Part shown: in pieces, positions 7,211-9,554 of the stretch
Numbering within the stretch: position 1 is the first letter of the stretch
How the letters are laid out: each line of letters starts with the position of its first letter
From: Candidatus Methanolliviera sp. GoM_asphalt
Lineage (GTDB): Archaea > Halobacteriota > Methanoliparia > Methanoliparales > Methanoliparaceae
DNA length: 9,554 nt
Assembly: GCA_902158745.1 (NCBI GenBank)
Contig: CABGHH010000049.1
Coordinates: forward strand, 1-9,554
Reading direction: 5' to 3'
Made by a program: the position numbers and the translations under genes
The notes under the pieces: model-generated
Told to the model about the DNA's origin: nothing
Seen by the model: only the letters and a program-made list of their open reading frames with translations
The model's database searches: none

Positions 7211-7225
7211 AATTTTATATAAATA
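7211..7225. promoter_or_regulatory. Shared TATA box of the fbp / Nudix divergent promoter
   Basis: AATTTTATATAAATA is a strong box A that reads as a TATA element on both strands. The expected start points are near 7246 for the Nudix gene and near 7192 for fbp, leaving leaders of roughly 30-40 bases with Shine-Dalgarno sequences in each. A second possible fbp TATA (TTTTTATAC on the minus strand, 7192-7200) would be very close to the start codon. Confidence 0.5.
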
Positions 7226-7228
7226 TTC

Positions 7229-7245
7229 AAAAAGCAAAGCTTTTT
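7229..7245. promoter_or_regulatory. Inverted repeat AAAAAGC-AAA-GCTTTTT, Nudix-side operator candidate
   Basis: A perfect 7-base inverted repeat with a three-base spacer, directly downstream of the shared TATA box toward the Nudix gene. Its half-sites are the same as in the palindrome at 7196-7207. A repressor bound here would block the Nudix promoter. The alternative is a small hairpin in the leader RNA. Confidence 0.4.
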
Positions 7246-7282
7246 AGTATGTAACATATGCAGTCAAATTGGAGGTTTTCAT

Positions 7283-7777
7283 ATGCCAACGGAAGTTTTT
7301 AAAGGTAATTATCTGAAGGTCGTTCTAAAAAGATACAATGAGAAGTACTATGAAGCGGTCGATGCCCCAGATGCGGCCGCTATCGTTTCGGTCTATGATG
7401 GAAAGATAATTTTAGTAGATCAGTACAGACCTGTCTTGAATAGACGTACGATAGAACTTCCGGCCGGACTCATCGAAGATGGAGAAGAACCTGAGAAAGC
7501 CGTCATCAGAGAACTTGAAGAGGAAGCCGGATATTTAGCCAAGAATGTCTTCCATCTATTAACCTATTATCATGCACCGGGTTACTCTACGGGAAGGACA
7601 TATCTTTTTTATAGCAATCATCTAATAAAAACAAAACAATCGGAGAGGGAAAAGATCGAGGTGCTGACCGTCTCGCAGGAAGAGGTACTTAATCTCATAA
7701 AAGAAGGAAAGATTGAGGATCCAAATGCTCTAATAGGGTTAAATATGTTTTTAGCTGGCTTTATGAAAGCACTTTAA
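7283..7777 (+). CDS. Nudix hydrolase, ADP-ribose pyrophosphatase-like
   Basis: A 164-residue Nudix protein that probably hydrolyses ADP-ribose or a similar nucleoside diphosphate sugar. The full Nudix box GX5EX7REUXEEXGU is at residues 62-84: Gly62, Glu68, Arg76-Glu77, Glu80-Glu81 and Gly83. The preceding RRTIELPAGLIEDGE and the following HAPGYSTGRTYLFYS resemble the ADP-ribose pyrophosphatase subgroup, where a short sequence after the box helps set the substrate. The start ATG is well supported by GGAGG about 7-8 bases upstream. It is a single gene followed by a T-rich stretch and is divergent from fbp. The exact substrate cannot be read from the sequence. ADP-ribose clearance would fit general NAD metabolism, but a link to nadE is only a guess. 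Confidence 0.92.
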   Translation: MPTEVFKGNYLKVVLKRYNEKYYEAVDAPDAAAIVSVYDGKIILVDQYRPVLNRRTIELPAGLIEDGEEPEKAVIRELEEEAGYLAKNVFHLLTYYHAPGYSTGRTYLFYSNHLIKTKQSEREKIEVLTVSQEEVLNLIKEGKIEDPNALIGLNMFLAGFMKAL

Positions 7778-7793
7778 TTTTTCTCTATCTTAA
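7777..7793 (+). terminator. T-rich end of the Nudix transcript
   Basis: Just after the TAA stop the plus strand reads AATTTTTCTCTATCTT. Archaeal RNA polymerase commonly terminates on such T-rich stretches without a hairpin. No stem-loop is visible. Confidence 0.3.
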
Positions 7794-7803
7794 ATTACCA
7801 AAT

Positions 7804-7890
7804 TAAATCTTCTCCAGACTTATCGCCTCGACCGGACAGATCTTCTCACAGTGTGGCAAATCCGGGATAACGTGGCAAAGATTTAGCAAT
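7804..7890 (-). pseudogene. Remnant of a 4Fe-4S ferredoxin-type C-terminus
   Basis: On the minus strand a short frame reads LPHCEKICPVEAISLEKI and then stops, the characteristic second half of a bacterial-type 4Fe-4S motif (CxxxCP followed by VEAI). Upstream in the same frame is one more cysteine (NLCHVIPD), but it is 13 residues before the last one and does not fit CxxCxxCxxxCP. A stop lies about 30 codons up. There is no start codon and no room for a whole gene, so I read it as the surviving tail of a ferredoxin or iron-sulphur protein gene cut off by rearrangement. Confidence 0.4.
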
Positions 7891-7926
7891 CCGATGATTT
7901 ATTCTGCTTAAAAAACGATTGTCCGT

Positions 7927-7962
7927 ATTTATGATCTGATGGTAGCTATAGACGTCCTTTAT
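7927..7962 (+). repeat. 36-bp direct repeat, left copy
   Basis: Starts ATTTATGATCTGATGG and ends GACGTCCTTTAT. It matches 9255-9290 at 35 of 36 positions; the only difference is G at 7945 versus C at 9273. The two copies bracket the vapBC-tnpB block in the same orientation. Confidence 0.9.
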
Positions 7963-8015
7963 CGCACTCTTCCATCTCGTATTCTTTATTTATGAACTCG
8001 CGTTCGCCCGCGATC

Positions 8016-8045
8016 TCACTGCTTCTCATGCATGAACAAGAGTGA
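8016..8045. promoter_or_regulatory. Dyad-symmetric element upstream of vapBC
   Basis: A symmetric arrangement TCACT-N5-TCATGCATGA-N5-AGTGA: a 10-base central palindrome with matching outer half-sites at equal distance. It lies about 110 bases upstream of the antitoxin start. Toxin-antitoxin operons are usually autoregulated through such palindromes, but this one is rather far from the likely TATA box, so its role is uncertain. Confidence 0.3.
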
Positions 8046-8049
8046 TGGC

Positions 8050-8079
8050 GTACTCTCTTTTTTTGTACTCTCTTTTTAT
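8050..8079 (+). repeat. Two tandem T-rich 15-mers
   Basis: GTACTCTCTTTTTTT is followed at once by GTACTCTCTTTTTAT (14 of 15 identical). It may act as a T-rich terminator for transcription entering from the left, or be a slippage product. Confidence 0.6.
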
Positions 8080-8116
8080 ACCATATTGTGCCAAAAATTC
8101 CTTTATTTACCATAAA

Positions 8117-8126
8117 TTTTAAATAT
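8117..8126 (+). promoter_or_regulatory. TATA box for vapBC
   Basis: TTTTAAATAT-like box A on the plus strand. Transcription would start near 8145-8150, leaving a leader of about 10 bases or fewer before the TTG start at 8157. Confidence 0.4.
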
Positions 8127-8156
8127 GTGTAATATTATGTTATATTGGTGGTAAAC

Positions 8157-8399
8157 TTGATAAAAGGTGTTGAGATAAAAAAAGTGGATGAACAGGGAAG
8201 GTTTGTACTGCCGGCGGATTGGAGGAAGGAGGTGTTGAAAGGGACAGATGAGGTATTTGTGATAAAGAGAAAAGGATATCTCAAGATGATCCCAAAGAAG
8301 AGGGCAGATCTAACAAAATTCTTTGATGAGGCCGATCTTGGTATGGATATAGGAGATTGGGATAAATTTGAAGAGAAGTTTTACGGGTGTAAAATTTGA
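8157..8399 (+). CDS. vapB: AbrB/SpoVT-type antitoxin (VapB-like)
   Basis: Probable antitoxin of a VapBC pair: a small DNA-binding swapped-hairpin protein that neutralises the PIN toxin and represses the operon. The N-terminal half carries the family signature EIKKVDEQGRFVLPADWRKEV followed by VFVIKRKGYLKMIPKK. The C-terminal half is acidic (FFDEADLGMDIGDWDKFEEKF), as expected of the toxin-binding tail. I place the start at TTG 8157 because GGTGGT lies just upstream (8147-8152) at suitable spacing, giving 80 residues. TTG 8145 or GTG 8148 would add up to four residues. The stop overlaps the toxin start by four bases (TTGA). Confidence 0.85.
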   Translation: MIKGVEIKKVDEQGRFVLPADWRKEVLKGTDEVFVIKRKGYLKMIPKKRADLTKFFDEADLGMDIGDWDKFEEKFYGCKI

Positions 8400-8824
8400 G
8401 ATTTTTAGATGCAAACGTCTTCATCTACGCATATTATAAGCCGACACGCAAGCTGAATGCGGATAAGGATAAAAAGGCGATGAAGGATGGCTCAAAAGGG
8501 ATCATACGGAGGATAAACGACGGGATCGAGGAAGTTACGACGACTGTAGTTCATCTTTCAGAGGTCTCCAATATATTGAAGAGAGCTTTACCACTGGAAG
8601 ACGTCGTTTCAATTCTGATTACGCTATATTCCCTTGATAACGTCAAAATTTTAGATGTCACAAAAGAGGATTATTTTGGGGCGATGGAACTCGTTGAAGA
8701 GACGGGATTAGATCCAAACGATTCTTTGGCGGTGCAAGTGATAAGAAGAGAGAATATAGATGAAATATATTCATTCGATAAGGGATTTGGTAGGGCAAAA
8801 GGGATAAAAAGAGTTTTTTCATGA
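8396..8824 (+). CDS. vapC: PIN-domain ribonuclease toxin (VapC-like)
   Basis: A PIN-domain protein of 142 residues, expected to be an Mg-dependent ribonuclease that cleaves specific RNAs and stops translation unless bound by its antitoxin. The acidic site is intact: Asp5 (LDANVFIYA), Glu56 (VHLSEVSNIL), Asp109 (GLDPNDSLAV) and Asp128 (SFDKGF). It starts with TTG at 8396, overlapping the antitoxin stop as TTGA, so the pair is translationally coupled. The gene appears complete, and the right end of a tnpB element begins at the base after its stop, so the insertion left the toxin whole. The RNA target cannot be told from sequence. Confidence 0.9.
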   Translation: MRFLDANVFIYAYYKPTRKLNADKDKKAMKDGSKGIIRRINDGIEEVTTTVVHLSEVSNILKRALPLEDVVSILITLYSLDNVKILDVTKEDYFGAMELVEETGLDPNDSLAVQVIRRENIDEIYSFDKGFGRAKGIKRVFS

Positions 8825-8884
8825 GGTGAACTACTCCAAGCTGAAGTCCTTAAAAATCGAAGATCTGCAACTACATTGGAGCTT
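8825..8884 (-). mobile_element. IS200/IS605-type right end with hairpin (omega-RNA-like 3' end)
   Basis: Read on the minus strand, the tnpB 3' end and downstream bases give GAAGCTCCAA ... TTGGAGTAGTTCACC. The stem CTCCAA/TTGGAG pairs 8834-8839 with 8876-8881 around a 36-base loop. The layout (tnpB C-terminus, GAAGC-stem, GTAGTTCAC) resembles right ends I recall for archaeal IS605/IS1341 elements, where this region forms the 3' part of the TnpB guide RNA. The outer boundary coincides with the vapC stop codon. The loop is longer and the stem weaker than in intact elements, in keeping with decay. Confidence 0.5.
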
Positions 8885-9242
8885 CCTGTATCACCCTTCT
8901 CTTTGAGAAGTCCTCAGGATTAAATTCGGACAGTTCCTGCCCTACATTTTTTAACCCTTTTTTCAGAATGTTCAACGAGGCGTTTAAATCTCTATCCACC
9001 ACTAATCCACAAAATGGGCACCTATGAACTCTTTGACTTAAAGATTTCTTAACAATCCTACCACAATTTGAGCATTCCTGACTTGTATTCTTCGGATTAA
9101 CAAATTCAACTCTCTTACCAGCTTCCTCCACTTTGTAAGATACAAAATTTGTTAATTGTGACCATGAGGAATCATTTATAGATTTAGACAAGTGATGATT
9201 CTTTAACATATTTTTAACCTTTAGATCTTCAAAGACGAACGC
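8871..9242 (-). pseudogene. tnpB: Truncated TnpB, IS200/IS605 family (C-terminal third only)
   Basis: C-terminal piece of a TnpB RNA-guided nuclease (ancestor of Cas12), normally about 370-430 residues. Homology begins at about FVFEDLKVKNML, holding the RuvC-II glutamate (codon 9228-9230), and continues through KNHHLSKSINDSSWSQL, AGKRVEFVNPKNTSQECSNC, a zinc ribbon (CSNC and CPFC) and the RuvC-III motif DRDLNAS to the stop at 8871. The N-terminal domains and RuvC-I aspartate are gone, and the frame meets a stop at about 9302 with no ATG except the internal one at 9209. It cannot be an active nuclease. Upstream homology ends within 15 bases of the 36-base repeat, suggesting recombination removed the rest. 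Confidence 0.85.
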
Positions 9243-9254
9243 AAATAGGGCAGG

Positions 9255-9290
9255 ATTTATGATCTGATGGTACCTATAGACGTCCTTTAT
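9255..9290 (+). repeat. 36-bp direct repeat, right copy
   Basis: Matches 7927-7962 at 35 of 36 positions in the same orientation. It lies exactly between the truncated tnpB (ending near 9242) and the truncated transposase (starting near 9290-9305), so it marks a junction of two broken elements. Confidence 0.9.
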
Positions 9291-9554
9291 TGCTTTATCA
9301 TGTTAGGTCCAATGCATGTCGCAACGTCAAGAAATTAGCATCTATACTGGAGAATACACTTGATAAAGAGATGGCGCTACCAAAGAGGAAAATTAGCACC
9401 GTAGAGGAATTATTTGAGATATTTCCCTTCCCGGAGCTAAGGATATATTCTATTCATCGATGGGACCGAGAGACCTATCCATAGACCAAAATATCATGAG
9501 AAGCATAAGAAAAACTACTCTGGAAAAAAGAAGATGGAAACATACTCGCAAGAA
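9290..9554 (+). pseudogene. Frameshifted DDE transposase fragment (IS5-like / DDE_Tnp_4 type)
   Basis: A reading frame with SNACRNVKKLASILENTL, then LPKRKISTVEELFEIFPFPELRIY, matches the region before the catalytic core of this transposase group. The expected continuation IDGTERPIHRPK ... YSGKKK follows from 9456 but in another frame, after a TATTC-TATTC duplication at 9446-9455. A further shift near 9533-9541 is needed to reach HTRK. So at least two frameshifts are present, the N-terminus is missing, and the window ends inside the element. IDGTE holds the first Asp of the DDE triad. The family call is from memory of motif order and should be treated as likely, not certain. Confidence 0.75.

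Larger units (their letters stand above)
7891..8115. other. Non-coding junction region upstream of vapBC
   Basis: No convincing gene lies here. In order it holds the first copy of the 36-base direct repeat (7927-7962), a dyad-symmetric element (8016-8045) and two tandem T-rich 15-mers (8050-8079). A minus-strand frame crossing the repeat reads IKNTRWKSAIKDVYSYHQII, bounded by stops; I do not recognise it. The mix of gene remnants and repeats suggests a rearrangement hotspot. Confidence 0.5.

Noticed and set aside
7927..9290. CRISPR array suggested by the 36-bp repeat length
   Set aside because: Only two copies 1.3 kb apart with genes between them; no regular spacers and no cas genes.
9290..9484. 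Separate small gene with a TTG start
   Set aside because: The sequence reads as the middle of a transposase and its natural continuation lies in the next frame, so it is a broken gene, not a small protein.

Overview
The window looks archaeal, most likely from a euryarchaeon related to methanogens or methane/alkane oxidisers. That placement is an inference. It rests on the gene order nifH-nifI1-nifI2-nifD with both PII-like genes inside the operon, a methanogen-like NifD, the archaeal type V fructose-bisphosphate aldolase/phosphatase, a short archaeal-type triosephosphate isomerase, TATA-box (box A) promoters and T-rich ends instead of bacterial -35/-10 signals.

Region 1 (1-2565, minus strand) is the start of a nitrogen-fixation operon: nifH, nifI1, nifI2 and the first 351 codons of nifD, which runs off the left edge. 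The genes overlap or nearly touch, so they are probably cotranscribed from a promoter near 2616-2631. NifH supplies electrons to the NifDK component, and the two NifI proteins are known to switch nitrogenase activity according to nitrogen status. Region 2 (2691-4421, minus) is nadE, a two-domain glutamine-dependent NAD+ synthetase of the kind common in bacteria. Region 3 (4514-5389, plus) is sppA, a membrane-anchored S49 serine protease that converges on tpiA with a 12-base overlap.

Region 4 (5378-7161, minus) is a two-gene gluconeogenic operon, fbp-tpiA. TpiA interconverts the two triose phosphates, and the bifunctional FBP aldolase/phosphatase condenses them and dephosphorylates the product to fructose 6-phosphate. 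A Nudix hydrolase (7283-7777, plus) is divergent from it. The shared intergenic region has one central TATA element flanked almost symmetrically by two AAAAAGC/GCTTTTT palindromes, a good candidate for a common regulator.

Region 5 (about 7778-9554) is accessory, decayed DNA. It holds a ferredoxin C-terminal remnant, a vapBC-type toxin-antitoxin pair with TTG starts, a truncated tnpB (IS200/IS605 family) whose right-end hairpin starts at the base after the vapC stop, and a frameshifted DDE transposase fragment running off the right edge. A 36-bp direct repeat (35/36 identical) brackets the vapBC-tnpB block at 7927-7962 and 9255-9290. No single clearly new system stands out. The most interesting points are the symmetric fbp/Nudix promoter, the repeat-bracketed vapBC-tnpB block, and the TnpB guide-like region that would be antisense to the end of vapC.
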